From NCBI GenBank assembly GCA_964551335.1, contig CAZKCO010000031.1:1-64000 (forward strand): a DNA stretch of 64,000 bases. The letters run 5' to 3'. This document shows, piece after piece, positions 17,184 to 25,041 of the stretch (its first letter is position 1; every line of letters starts with the position of its first letter). The notes beneath the pieces are model-generated. The model did no database searches, was not told the DNA's origin, and saw only the letters and a list, made by a program, of their open reading frames with translations. Both the position numbers and the translations under genes were made by a program. This DNA comes from Tunicatimonas sp964551335 (GTDB lineage: Bacteria > Bacteroidota > Bacteroidia > Cytophagales > Cyclobacteriaceae).

Positions 17184-19220
17184 ATGGCAAAACTGATAAC
17201 TAAAGTCCTAATTCTGGAGCTTTGTTTACTGCTAAGCGGTCAACTTCAGGCTCAAAATTCATCCGAGTATCCGGAAAGACTCCGGCGTTCGGAAAGTTTC
17301 TTTGGTTTGCACTTTGATTTTCACGCTCGGGCTACCGACCAAAATGTCGGAGAAACCCTTACGGAAGGGATGATCGACAGTATGCTGCTAGCCGTTCAAC
17401 CTGATTTTATTCAGGTTGATTGCAAAGGTCATCCGGGTATCACTAGCTATCCGACTAAAACTGAAATAGGCACTTCTGTAGCCAGCTTCGCTCAAGATCC
17501 GCTAATGCTAATTCGGGAGGTTACGGCTCGCCGGGGAGTGGGACTATACGTTCACTACTCGGGGGTTATTGATCGACAGGTAGTTTCTACTCATCCGCAG
17601 TGGGCCAGTTTGGATACTGCCGGTCAGCCCAATAGCCGGGGTGGCCTTTCGGTATATAGTCCTTACGTAGATGAATTACTTATTCCGCAACTGAAGGAGT
17701 TAAGTAGCAAGTACAATATTGACGGAGCTTGGGTAGACGGTGAGTGCTGGGGCCTGCAACCGGACTATAACCCTTTACTTACCAAATCTTTTCTGGCAGA
17801 ATCTGGCCTATCGGAAGTACCACACTCACCCGCAGACCCGCACTATCCGACTTTTCTGGAATTTAATCGGCAAGGCTTTCTGAAGTACCTGGCGCACTAC
17901 GTAGACGCTATCCACGCTTATGATCCTGACTTTCAAGTAACCAGCAATTGGGCCTACTCCTCCTTTATGCCCGAGGCCGTGAATACTAACGTAGATTATC
18001 TCTCGGGAGATCTTACCCCTTCCAATGCGGTATACCGGGCTGCTTTTGAAGCTCGTTGCTTAGCTCCGCAAGGCAAACCCTGGGACATTATGGCCTGGAG
18101 TTTTGCCTGGGGGCGCGAACTCGGCAACTCTACTAAAACCGCTTTGCAGTTGCAGCAGGAAGCAGCCCAGGTGCTGGCGATGGGCGGCGGATTTCAGGTG
18201 TATTTCAAACAGAACCGCGATGCATCTATTCAACCCTGGACTGTTCCAATTATGCAAGAAGTGGCTGAATTCTGCCGGACCAGACAGGAATATACGCATA
18301 GAGCCCAACCGGTACCTCAGATTGCATTGCTGTACTCCAATGCCGGATACAAAGCCAAGACCCATAACATTTATAGCCCCTGGAATGATGAGCTAGTACC
18401 TACTCAGGGGATTCTGTACGCCCTGTTAGATGGGCAGCATTGCATAGAGGTTCTCCGGGAGCATCACCTGCAAGGAAGCATGGATCAATACCCATTGATT
18501 GTAATTCCCGAATGGGAATACCTGGAACCCCCATTTATCAAGGAACTAGAGCAGTACGTACTCGATGGCGGCAAATTGCTGGTGATTGGGGCTAAAGCCG
18601 TTGATAATTTCCAGGATATACTAAAAGTAAATCTGGCCGATACCGTAGTGGACCAGGTACGACAGTTAGGTTACCAAAATCATCTGGCCGGACTACGAAC
18701 TCATTATCGCCCCGTTACTTTGCAGGGCAGTGCACAAGCGTTCGGCACTTTATATACTTTGATGGATGATCGTTTCGAAGATGAATCTGCTATTGCTACC
18801 GTAGCCGATTATGGACAAGGGAAAATAGCCGGAGTGTACGCTGATTTGGGTGAAGTTTATTTGAATCGGAAAACCCCAGTGTATCGCGACTTCCTAAGCG
18901 GATTGGTTGAGGAATTATTCACTGAACCTATGGTTTCGGTAGAAGGAAGCCAACAAGTACACGTAGCGGCTAACCGACTGAACAATCAACTGCTGATCAA
19001 TCTGGTGAACACCTCGGGAGAACATGCCAACGAAAATGTATACGTACTGGATGAAATTCCTCCGATTGGGCCTTTAACAGTTTCTATCCGTACCTCACAG
19101 CGTCCTGCGAAGATGACATTGCAGCCCGAAAATCGACCACTAAATTTTATTTATGAAGATGGCAGTTGCCGGGTAATCATACCGGAATTAAAGATTCACT
19201 CGATCATCGCAATTGAGTAA
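17184..19220 (+). CDS. secreted TIM-barrel glycoside hydrolase-like protein (GHL6/GH42-like)
   Basis: A 678-residue exported protein (signal ends near SGQLQAQN). The N-terminal half is a TIM barrel with FGLHFDFHARATD, FIQVDCKGHPG and the probable acid region GAWVDGECWG. A GATase-like central domain follows (about 400-560: IALLYSNAGYK, YPLIVIPEWEYL, GGKLLVIGAKA), and a small beta domain ends it. This order is that of GH42/GHL6-type enzymes. The substrate is unknown, and catalysis is inferred from Asp/Glu at the barrel ends. It stands alone on the plus strand, divergent from the phosphoesterase. A second protein with the same plan lies at 56335-58545. Confidence 0.75.
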   Translation: MAKLITKVLILELCLLLSGQLQAQNSSEYPERLRRSESFFGLHFDFHARATDQNVGETLTEGMIDSMLLAVQPDFIQVDCKGHPGITSYPTKTEIGTSVASFAQDPLMLIREVTARRGVGLYVHYSGVIDRQVVSTHPQWASLDTAGQPNSRGGLSVYSPYVDELLIPQLKELSSKYNIDGAWVDGECWGLQPDYNPLLTKSFLAESGLSEVPHSPADPHYPTFLEFNRQGFLKYLAHYVDAIHAYDPDFQVTSNWAYSSFMPEAVNTNVDYLSGDLTPSNAVYRAAFEARCLAPQGKPWDIMAWSFAWGRELGNSTKTALQLQQEAAQVLAMGGGFQVYFKQNRDASIQPWTVPIMQEVAEFCRTRQEYTHRAQPVPQIALLYSNAGYKAKTHNIYSPWNDELVPTQGILYALLDGQHCIEVLREHHLQGSMDQYPLIVIPEWEYLEPPFIKELEQYVLDGGKLLVIGAKAVDNFQDILKVNLADTVVDQVRQLGYQNHLAGLRTHYRPVTLQGSAQAFGTLYTLMDDRFEDESAIATVADYGQGKIAGVYADLGEVYLNRKTPVYRDFLSGLVEELFTEPMVSVEGSQQVHVAANRLNNQLLINLVNTSGEHANENVYVLDEIPPIGPLTVSIRTSQRPAKMTLQPENRPLNFIYEDGSCRVIIPELKIHSIIAIE

Positions 19221-19332
19221 GTGATAAAACGATCAAGCCCTGTTTCTCTCCTGAAAAACTTTTCTTTGCTTAACCCATTAGGTTACAACTTTCTGATGTA
19301 AAAGACGGTCTTAGAAAAAACCTATCGATCGA

Positions 19333-19728
19333 ATGAAGCAAAGGTTATTGAAGTCTCTCGTACTCCTGATACTTGCAGGTGCTTGCTCCGATAACGAAGA
19401 AATTGTGATGATGAGAGTTATCAATGTAAATGATAAAACCATTGATAAGGCCGAGTTACTTCTGCAGAAGGGTGAGTTGCTATTTACCTCCCTAGCATCA
19501 GGAGATACCAGTGATTATTGGAGCTACTCCAATGAGACTCCTGGTATTCCCCCCTTTTTCTTAGTAGTAGATAGGGATACTATATATTCCTTCGGCTATG
19601 TGTTCGGTCCGGTAATCTACACCACCCCTCCATCGCCACTGCCCACTGGAAAATATACCTATAAAGTAACCCTTGACACTAGTAGTAGTACTTCACTCAA
19701 TTACTATCGTCTACTACCAACCAAATAA
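19333..19728 (+). CDS. small lipoprotein, function unknown
   Basis: A 131-residue protein with a lipoprotein signal (LVLLILAGACS, Cys18). The mature part is beta-rich and polar, with no recognised fold. It is 6 bp upstream of a second small lipoprotein gene and likely co-transcribed with it. The function cannot be inferred. Confidence 0.65.
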   Translation: MKQRLLKSLVLLILAGACSDNEEIVMMRVINVNDKTIDKAELLLQKGELLFTSLASGDTSDYWSYSNETPGIPPFFLVVDRDTIYSFGYVFGPVIYTTPPSPLPTGKYTYKVTLDTSSSTSLNYYRLLPTK

Positions 19729-19734
19729 AATACT

Positions 19735-20244
19735 ATGAAAAAGCTATTTTTCCTATTTTTAGTATTGATTGCCTGCCAGGAAGAAGAATTTAACCCGAAC
19801 AGCCCATCAGTAGATCAATTTGTTCAACTATTGCGAAACGGAAACTACGACCGAAACCAGCCTATCCCCAATTTCAGTCCTGAACAAATACCCGAACTGC
19901 TGCGGTATGCTACTAGCCTAGAAGAAATTCCGGCCTTTCCGGTTAATCGGATTTCCTCCCTCTATCAGGGTAATTTTCGGTTAGGTGAATGTATGCTGTG
20001 GACAATTGAAAGCATTCGGCTAAGTTACGATCAAAGCCTGGAGCTAAGATCCCCTGAGCGTTATCCTTCGCTAAACCCCATGCTGATTAATGCCACGGCT
20101 TTAAAAAGTGAAGCACAAGTAGCTAGTGATGAAGAAGTACTGGAAGCGGTACAAGCTTACACTGATTGGTGGAATAACCCGGCTTCTTTTGAGCAGAAAC
20201 GCGGTATTAATCCTTTAGAGAATACTTCGCTCACTTGGTACTAG
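19735..20244 (+). CDS. small lipoprotein (DUF4943-like), function unknown
   Basis: A 169-residue lipoprotein with signal FLFLVLIACQ (Cys14). The mature protein has NPNSPSVDQFVQLLRNGNYD and a run of conserved-looking tryptophans and prolines (ECMLWTIESIRL, AYTDWWNN). It resembles DUF4943 proteins of Bacteroidota, recalled without a search. It follows the first lipoprotein gene by 6 bp. The stop is directly followed by the palindrome array at 20246. Confidence 0.65.
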   Translation: MKKLFFLFLVLIACQEEEFNPNSPSVDQFVQLLRNGNYDRNQPIPNFSPEQIPELLRYATSLEEIPAFPVNRISSLYQGNFRLGECMLWTIESIRLSYDQSLELRSPERYPSLNPMLINATALKSEAQVASDEEVLEAVQAYTDWWNNPASFEQKRGINPLENTSLTWY

Positions 20245-20245
20245 A

Positions 20246-20329
20246 AAAGTATCAGCATACTTTTACTAAAGCTCCAGCATACTTTTTTCAAAGTACCTGC
20301 ATACTTTCACGAAAGTAGTTGACCACTTT
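20246..20329 (+). repeat. four palindromic sites with exact 22-bp spacing
   Basis: The motif AAAGTA-N6-TACTTT occurs four times, starting at 20246, 20268, 20290 and 20312, exactly 22 bp apart. Sites 1 and 3 are perfect, site 2 has AAAGCT in the left arm, and site 4 has CACTTT in the right arm. Sites on one face of the helix two turns apart suggest cooperative protein binding. The array starts 1 bp after the upstream lipoprotein stop codon and ends about 65 bp before the -33 element of the cytochrome bd promoter. A role as stem-loops at the 3' end of the lipoprotein mRNA is the alternative. Confidence 0.8.
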
Positions 20330-20393
20330 TTTGCAGGCGATAACTTCGGTTGAACTTCGGCTATTATTATAGGCTAAAAAACTGCTACTTTTC

Positions 20394-20422
20394 TTGACTG
20401 GGAATAACTGGGTTGTACCTTT
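20394..20422 (+). promoter_or_regulatory. promoter of the cytochrome bd operon
   Basis: TTG (20394-20396) lies 18 nt before TACCTTTG (20415-20422), a full match to the Bacteroidota TTG / TAnnTTTG consensus. A start site near 20426-20429 would leave about 20 nt before the GTG at 20446. Confidence 0.7.
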
Positions 20423-20445
20423 GTCGGGGTTCAAGCCGTACTGTT

Positions 20446-20643
20446 GTGAACGCACTTTCTTCTATTCAACGGCTTTTTTTGTTAGCGATCGGCCTGATGA
20501 TTTTTTATCTGGTACTGACGCGTGTCCCCGTTCTTTCCTCCTGGCTTCCTGAAGCCAAGTGGTGGAAAGCCGCCCTCGGTTTACTCTTCGGAACAATTAC
20601 GCTAATCTGGTATCTTCGCGCTCAACGCTCCCGGCATGATTGA
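20446..20643 (+). CDS. small membrane protein of the cytochrome bd operon
   Basis: A 65-residue protein with two hydrophobic segments (FLLAIGLMIFYLVLT and WKAALGLLFGTITLIWYL) and a basic C terminus. The frame is open from a TTG at 20413, but that lies inside the promoter, so the GTG at 20446 is taken as start. Its last 8 bp overlap cydA, which points to coupled translation. It may be an accessory subunit like the small CydX/CydY-type proteins, but no sequence match to those is claimed. Confidence 0.6.
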   Translation: MNALSSIQRLFLLAIGLMIFYLVLTRVPVLSSWLPEAKWWKAALGLLFGTITLIWYLRAQRSRHD

Positions 20644-22048
20644 CGTTGAATTTCTCTCCCGCCTACAGTTTGCCTTTACCATCATGTTTCACTACATCTT
20701 CCCTCCCTTTAGCATTGGGATGGGACTGCTGCTGGTGATCTACGAGTCGTTTTATTTTTTCACGCGAAAAAAGGTGTACGAATCCATTACTCGCTTCTGG
20801 ATTAAAATTTTTGCGGCTAATTTTTCTATCGGAGTGGCTACGGGCATTGTTATGGAATTTGAGTTTGGTACCAACTGGGCCCGGTATTCCCGCTTTGTAG
20901 GGGATATCTTCGGCTCCCCGCTGGCTGCTGAAGGTGTTTTCGCGTTCTTTTTAGAGTCTGGCTTTTTGGCAGTGCTATTGTTCGGCTGGAATAAAGTGAA
21001 ACCGGGCTTCCACCTGTTTTCTACCGGTATGGTGGCTCTAGGCTCTATCATGTCGGCCTTCTGGATTGTGGTAGCCAATTCTTGGCAGCAAACCCCGGTA
21101 GCCTACGAACTGGCAGTTACGGCCGATGGCTACACCCGGGCGGTGATCACCGATTTTTGGGAAGTAGTGTTCAATCCATCATCGATGGTGCGGTTTTCTC
21201 ATTCAGTGGTTGGAGCTTTTGTGCAAGGAGCTTTTTTAGTGCTCAGTGTCTCGGCCTACTTCATCATCAAGAAAAGAAATCTGGAGTTTGCCTACCGTTC
21301 CTTCACTATTGCCCTAATTGTAGCCGCGGCAGCTTCCCTGGCTCAACCGCTTATTGGTCACTATCATGCTCAGGTAGTGGGAGAATACCAACCGGCTAAG
21401 CTAGCGGCCTTTGAAGGTTTGTATGAGACCCAAACCCACGCCCCACTCTCTCTTATAGGTTTCACTGATCCTGAGGAGCGTAAAACAGTAGGCATTGAGA
21501 TTCCGGGGTTACTCAGCTTTCTGTTATACGAAGATTTTGGTGCTGAAGTAACTGGTCTGGATCAGTTTCCGGAAGAAGATTGGCCGCCCGTAGCCCAGGT
21601 GTTTCAATCGTACCACTTGATGGTGAGCTTAGGCATGGTTTTCATCGGAGTTACGCTGCTTAGCCTGTTTCTGCTCTGGCGAAAGTCGCTGTTCAACCAA
21701 ACCTGGCTGATGCGACTGTACATCCCAATGGTTGCCTTACCGGTGCTAGCCAACCAGGCCGGTTGGTTTTCCGCCGAAAGGGGGCGGCAACCCTGGATTG
21801 TTTATGGATTGCTTCGTACCGAAGATGGCTTATCCGAATCGGTACAGGCGGTTGAAGTACTGATTTCGCTAGTGCTATTTGCTATCGTTTATGCGCTACT
21901 TTTTTTTGTGTGGATATACGTACTCAACCGGGAAATTAAGCACGGCCCGGAAGATTATACCCATGCACCGGAAGCTGGCTATTCGCATAAGGGTGAACGA
22001 GCAGACGCGGTGAAGCATATTATTTCATCATCTGAGAAAACTAGTTAG
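20636..22048 (+). CDS. cydA: cytochrome bd oxidase subunit I
   Basis: The quinol-oxidising and haem-bearing subunit of the bd-type terminal oxidase in the inner membrane. It is multi-spanning, with His19 in TIMFHYIFPPFSIGMG as a haem ligand, the conserved FEFGTNWARYSRFVGDIFGSPLAAEG, and the GRQPW motif in ERGRQPWIVYGLLRTEDG. The 470-residue length indicates a short Q-loop, as in the cyanide-insensitive (CIO) branch. It is followed by cydB 4 bp downstream. No cydC or cydD assembly genes are in the window. Confidence 0.97.
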   Translation: MIDVEFLSRLQFAFTIMFHYIFPPFSIGMGLLLVIYESFYFFTRKKVYESITRFWIKIFAANFSIGVATGIVMEFEFGTNWARYSRFVGDIFGSPLAAEGVFAFFLESGFLAVLLFGWNKVKPGFHLFSTGMVALGSIMSAFWIVVANSWQQTPVAYELAVTADGYTRAVITDFWEVVFNPSSMVRFSHSVVGAFVQGAFLVLSVSAYFIIKKRNLEFAYRSFTIALIVAAAASLAQPLIGHYHAQVVGEYQPAKLAAFEGLYETQTHAPLSLIGFTDPEERKTVGIEIPGLLSFLLYEDFGAEVTGLDQFPEEDWPPVAQVFQSYHLMVSLGMVFIGVTLLSLFLLWRKSLFNQTWLMRLYIPMVALPVLANQAGWFSAERGRQPWIVYGLLRTEDGLSESVQAVEVLISLVLFAIVYALLFFVWIYVLNREIKHGPEDYTHAPEAGYSHKGERADAVKHIISSSEKTS

Positions 22049-22052
22049 CCCT

Positions 22053-23129
22053 ATGGACTACAACGTTATCTGGTACATCATCATCGGGTTTCTGCTGATT
22101 GGCTACGCTATTCTGGATGGGTTTGACTTGGGGGTAGGCGCCTTACATTTGCTGAGTAAAGGAGATACGAATCGGCGCATTATGCTGAACTCCATCGGCC
22201 CGGTTTGGGACGGAAACGAAGTATGGCTGATTACTGCCGGAGGCGCTCTATTCGCTGCTTTTCCGGAAGTTTACGCTACCGCTTTCTCGGGTTTTTACTT
22301 ACCGTTCATGCTGTTGTTGATTGCGTTAATCTTCCGGGCGGTGTCTATTGAGTTTAGAAGTAAAGAACCCAGCAAAAAATGGCGAAGCACCTGGGATGTC
22401 TGCTTTAGTATTGGCTCCATTGTCGCCGCTATTTTATTCGGAATCGCTATTGGGAATGTAGTGATCGGTTTCCCAATCGGCTCCAATAAAGTCTTTCAGG
22501 GAAACGTCGGGGATTTGATTCAACCCTACACTATTCTGACGGGTCTATTTAACCTGTCCATGTTCACTATGCATGGCACTATCTATCTAAATCTAAAAAC
22601 CCAGGATAAGCTACAGCAGCAGGTGCAACGATGGTTTAAGACCTCGTTTGTTGTCTTTCTGATATTATTCGCGATCACCACAGCCGCTACCCTCTATCTA
22701 CAACCCACCATGATTGCGAATTTTTCCTTTGGCCTAGTAGATGTACCGGGTGAAGCTCACGAGTTGGTTCGTCAAAACCAGACCTTGGTTTCGGTGGTCG
22801 CCTGGCTGATTGTGCTATTGAACGTTTTATCTATCGCTAATATTCCTCGGACAATGTCCAAAGACAAACCCATTCAGGCGTTTGTTTCTTCAGCCTGCTC
22901 CATCGCCGCTATTGTGCTATTGTTTGCTCTGGGAATTTTTCCCAATATGCTAGTGTCTAACATTGCTCCCGATTATAGCATCGATATCTACAATGGCTCA
23001 TCCACTGCTTATACCTTGCGCACCATGTTTTGGGTAGCCATTTGGGGCCTTCCTTTTGTGCTGGGATATACTTCATTGATCTACTGGACGTACCGGGGGA
23101 AAACTGAATTAAACGAAAGCAGTTACTAG
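22053..23129 (+). CDS. cydB: cytochrome bd oxidase subunit II
   Basis: The second integral-membrane subunit of cytochrome bd. Opens with YNVIWYIIIGFLLIGYAILDGFDLGVGAL and has GNEVWLITAGGALFAAFPEVYA, both hallmark CydB segments. 358 residues with about eight to nine membrane helices. Last gene of the operon. It is followed by a heptad-periodic inverted repeat that fills the gap to the convergent MBL hydrolase. Confidence 0.97.
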   Translation: MDYNVIWYIIIGFLLIGYAILDGFDLGVGALHLLSKGDTNRRIMLNSIGPVWDGNEVWLITAGGALFAAFPEVYATAFSGFYLPFMLLLIALIFRAVSIEFRSKEPSKKWRSTWDVCFSIGSIVAAILFGIAIGNVVIGFPIGSNKVFQGNVGDLIQPYTILTGLFNLSMFTMHGTIYLNLKTQDKLQQQVQRWFKTSFVVFLILFAITTAATLYLQPTMIANFSFGLVDVPGEAHELVRQNQTLVSVVAWLIVLLNVLSIANIPRTMSKDKPIQAFVSSACSIAAIVLLFALGIFPNMLVSNIAPDYSIDIYNGSSTAYTLRTMFWVAIWGLPFVLGYTSLIYWTYRGKTELNESSY

Positions 23130-23230
23130 TCTCATTTGAAAGTTGACAATGGATAAGGGACAGTTGATAGTTGTCTATTTTCAACTGTGCCGCGGTCCCT
23201 ATCACTTTTAAATTATTAACTATCAATTTT
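23130..23230. repeat. heptad-periodic inverted repeat between the cydB and MBL hydrolase stops
   Basis: The spacer between two convergent stop codons is written in 7-bp steps. From 23138 the units GAAAGTT, GACAATG, GATAAGG are followed in phase by GACAGTT and GATAGTT. The right half carries the complementary words (AACTATC-type, TTCAAC) up to the MBL stop codon. The halves can pair imperfectly. There is no T run, so a plain intrinsic terminator is not evident. Confidence 0.65.
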
Positions 23231-24118
23231 TCAACTAGTCTCCTTCTTTTTCCAATAACGCATAAGTCCGGCTACGCTCATCCAGGAGGGGTTCGCAGCT
23301 TCGTACTGTTTAATAGTCTTTTCATCTGCCCCTTTTTCGCGAAGCTGACCCGCCACGTATTCCTGAAACCGGGGAAGCATCTCCTCCGCTGACTCCCCTT
23401 TGCCCATGCTTTTCTTAATCCAATCAGCCCAATTCGTTAATTGCTCTTCCAGACGGTCTAGATGAGTGTCTACATCCTCTATCCGACCAAAATGAGTTAA
23501 GTAGAGCGCTTGTGGTTTTAGGCTACGTAGCAACCTGATGGACTGCTGCCAGTCCTCCACGTTAATATCCGGGGGTGGACAGGGTGGCTCTACCAAGCCT
23601 CCTTTAATCCGAACCCCGCCTACATCGCCGGTAAAAATCACATCGTTTAACTGATAGGCAATATGGTGGACTGCATGTCCTGGGGTATGGTGAGCGACGA
23701 TGTTGGTATCCCCAAAATTGAGTTTTGTACCGTGTTCTAACTGCTGCAAATTACTTTCGGGAATGGATTGCATTTTACCCCACAACCGATCCATTTCATC
23801 CTGATAAATTCGCTTGGCAGATTCCCACAGTTTCTGCGGATTGGCCAGATGCCTGAACCCAAAAGGGTGTACGTATACTGTGGCTCCCTGCTCCGCTAGC
23901 GCCCAGGCTGCTCCGGCATGATCAAAATGAATATGGGTAAGCAGTACATGCTGAATATCAGAAAGTTGAAACCCGACATCCTCAACGGCTTTTTGGAGTG
24001 TTTCGTAGGTTGAATATGGGCCGGTTTCAATCAGGATTGGGCCTTCTGACGTTTCAATCAAGAAACTAGCAATAGCTTGGGGAATGTTCAAAAAATGTAA
24101 ATCGAGGGTATGTATCAT
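23231..24118 (-). CDS. MBL-fold metallo-hydrolase
   Basis: A 295-residue metallo-beta-lactamase-fold hydrolase with the zinc motif THIHFDHAG (HxHxDH at 62-67), a later HHTPGHAVHH and FTGDVGG. The C-terminal third is an extra helical region (RLEEQLTNWADWIKKS). The fold covers glyoxalase II, thioesterases and lactonases, and nothing here picks one. No signal peptide. The YdcF-like gene ends 53 bp before its start on the same strand, so the two may share a transcript. Confidence 0.88.
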   Translation of the reverse strand: MIHTLDLHFLNIPQAIASFLIETSEGPILIETGPYSTYETLQKAVEDVGFQLSDIQHVLLTHIHFDHAGAAWALAEQGATVYVHPFGFRHLANPQKLWESAKRIYQDEMDRLWGKMQSIPESNLQQLEHGTKLNFGDTNIVAHHTPGHAVHHIAYQLNDVIFTGDVGGVRIKGGLVEPPCPPPDINVEDWQQSIRLLRSLKPQALYLTHFGRIEDVDTHLDRLEEQLTNWADWIKKSMGKGESAEEMLPRFQEYVAGQLREKGADEKTIKQYEAANPSWMSVAGLMRYWKKKETS

Positions 24119-24171
24119 CGTTATTTCGGGTTAGCTTTCAAATTACCGGTAATAACCGCCAATAGCAACGG

Positions 24172-24927
24172 TTAAATATAACCGACCACCCAATAGGCTA
24201 CCATTCCCACGCATTCCCGAACTACAATTTCAAAGCTACCGATGGCCGCCGAGGTAGGGATAATTAACCAATCAGGAGTAAATTTGGGAGTGTCGCTGCG
24301 CATACTCACCGGAAAAGGATCAACAGCTAGGCCTACTTTCTCAAAACAAGCCTCAGCCCGTCGCATATGATAAGCCGAGGTAATCAATAAAACTGGTCCG
24401 GAAATATTTTGATCAGTTAGGAAACCTTTACTATTTAGCGCGTTTTCGTAGGTGTTGCGAGAAGTTGGTTCTACCAAAATATCGGAATCAGGGATTTGGG
24501 CGTGGTCTAAGATCCGTTTTAGGGAAATAGCTTCGGGCACACTGTCGGTGAGTAATTTACCGGAGCCTCCGCTCAGCAGAATTTTTTCAATCTTACCTTC
24601 CCGGTACAGCTGAATAGCGTGAAGAATCCGGTCAGCATCGCCTACTACGTGGCTGCGGTCGCGCGGTTCTTTATCCGCAGTAATCCCTCCCAATACAATT
24701 CCCACTGGATACTCCGATAAGGAGGAAATGGGCTGGGGCTGCACCTCCCACGCTAACAGCAATAAATTGCCAATAAATAAATTGGTGAACAGTAACAACA
24801 GCCCAAAGCCAGCAATGAAAAATTGCTTGCGGAACCTCTTCCAGAAAACGCACAGTAGGAAAGCCATCACCACGAGGGTGATGGGCATCACCAGAAAATA
24901 TAGCGTTTTAGAAAGTATGAAAAACAT
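24172..24927 (-). CDS. YdcF/ElyC-family membrane protein (DUF218)
   Basis: A 251-residue protein with two N-terminal membrane helices (LYFLVMPITLVVMAFLLCVF and FIAGFGLLLLFTNLFIGNLLLL), then a DUF218 domain: GIVLGGI, a basic RDRSH, KILLSGGSG, SRNTYENA and LLITSAYHMRRA. DUF218 proteins of the ElyC type act in envelope polysaccharide metabolism, though the catalysis is poorly defined. A 27-codon membrane micro-ORF ends 7 bp upstream of its ATG. Confidence 0.9.
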   Translation of the reverse strand: MFFILSKTLYFLVMPITLVVMAFLLCVFWKRFRKQFFIAGFGLLLLFTNLFIGNLLLLAWEVQPQPISSLSEYPVGIVLGGITADKEPRDRSHVVGDADRILHAIQLYREGKIEKILLSGGSGKLLTDSVPEAISLKRILDHAQIPDSDILVEPTSRNTYENALNSKGFLTDQNISGPVLLITSAYHMRRAEACFEKVGLAVDPFPVSMRSDTPKFTPDWLIIPTSAAIGSFEIVVRECVGMVAYWVVGYI

Positions 24928-24933
24928 AGGTGG

Positions 24934-25017
24934 CTAACGAAAAATCAGCCACAAGATAAGGAAGGTCAACGCAAATACCAGAATAGCGATTATGTCTTTA
25001 TGCAGTTTTACTTTCAA
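24934..25017 (-). CDS. possible 27-residue single-span membrane micropeptide
   Basis: A short ORF in the gap between the M23 peptidase and YdcF genes, all on the minus strand. A TTG start at 25017 encodes a polar basic head (KVKLHKD) and one hydrophobic segment (IIAILVFALTFLILWLIF), then Arg and a stop. An in-frame stop lies five codons upstream, so the frame cannot extend. The head-plus-single-span plan and the tight placement look like a real small membrane protein, but there is no Shine-Dalgarno support and no homologue was checked. Confidence 0.45.
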   Translation of the reverse strand: MKVKLHKDIIAILVFALTFLILWLIFR

Positions 25018-25041
25018 ATAAAATACCGATTAAAGTGAATG

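Noticed and set aside
17098..17190. 31-residue N-terminal extension of the phosphoesterase
   Set aside because: It overlaps the divergent gene and precedes the family's typical MKIGLLSDTHN opening, so the start at 17097 is used.
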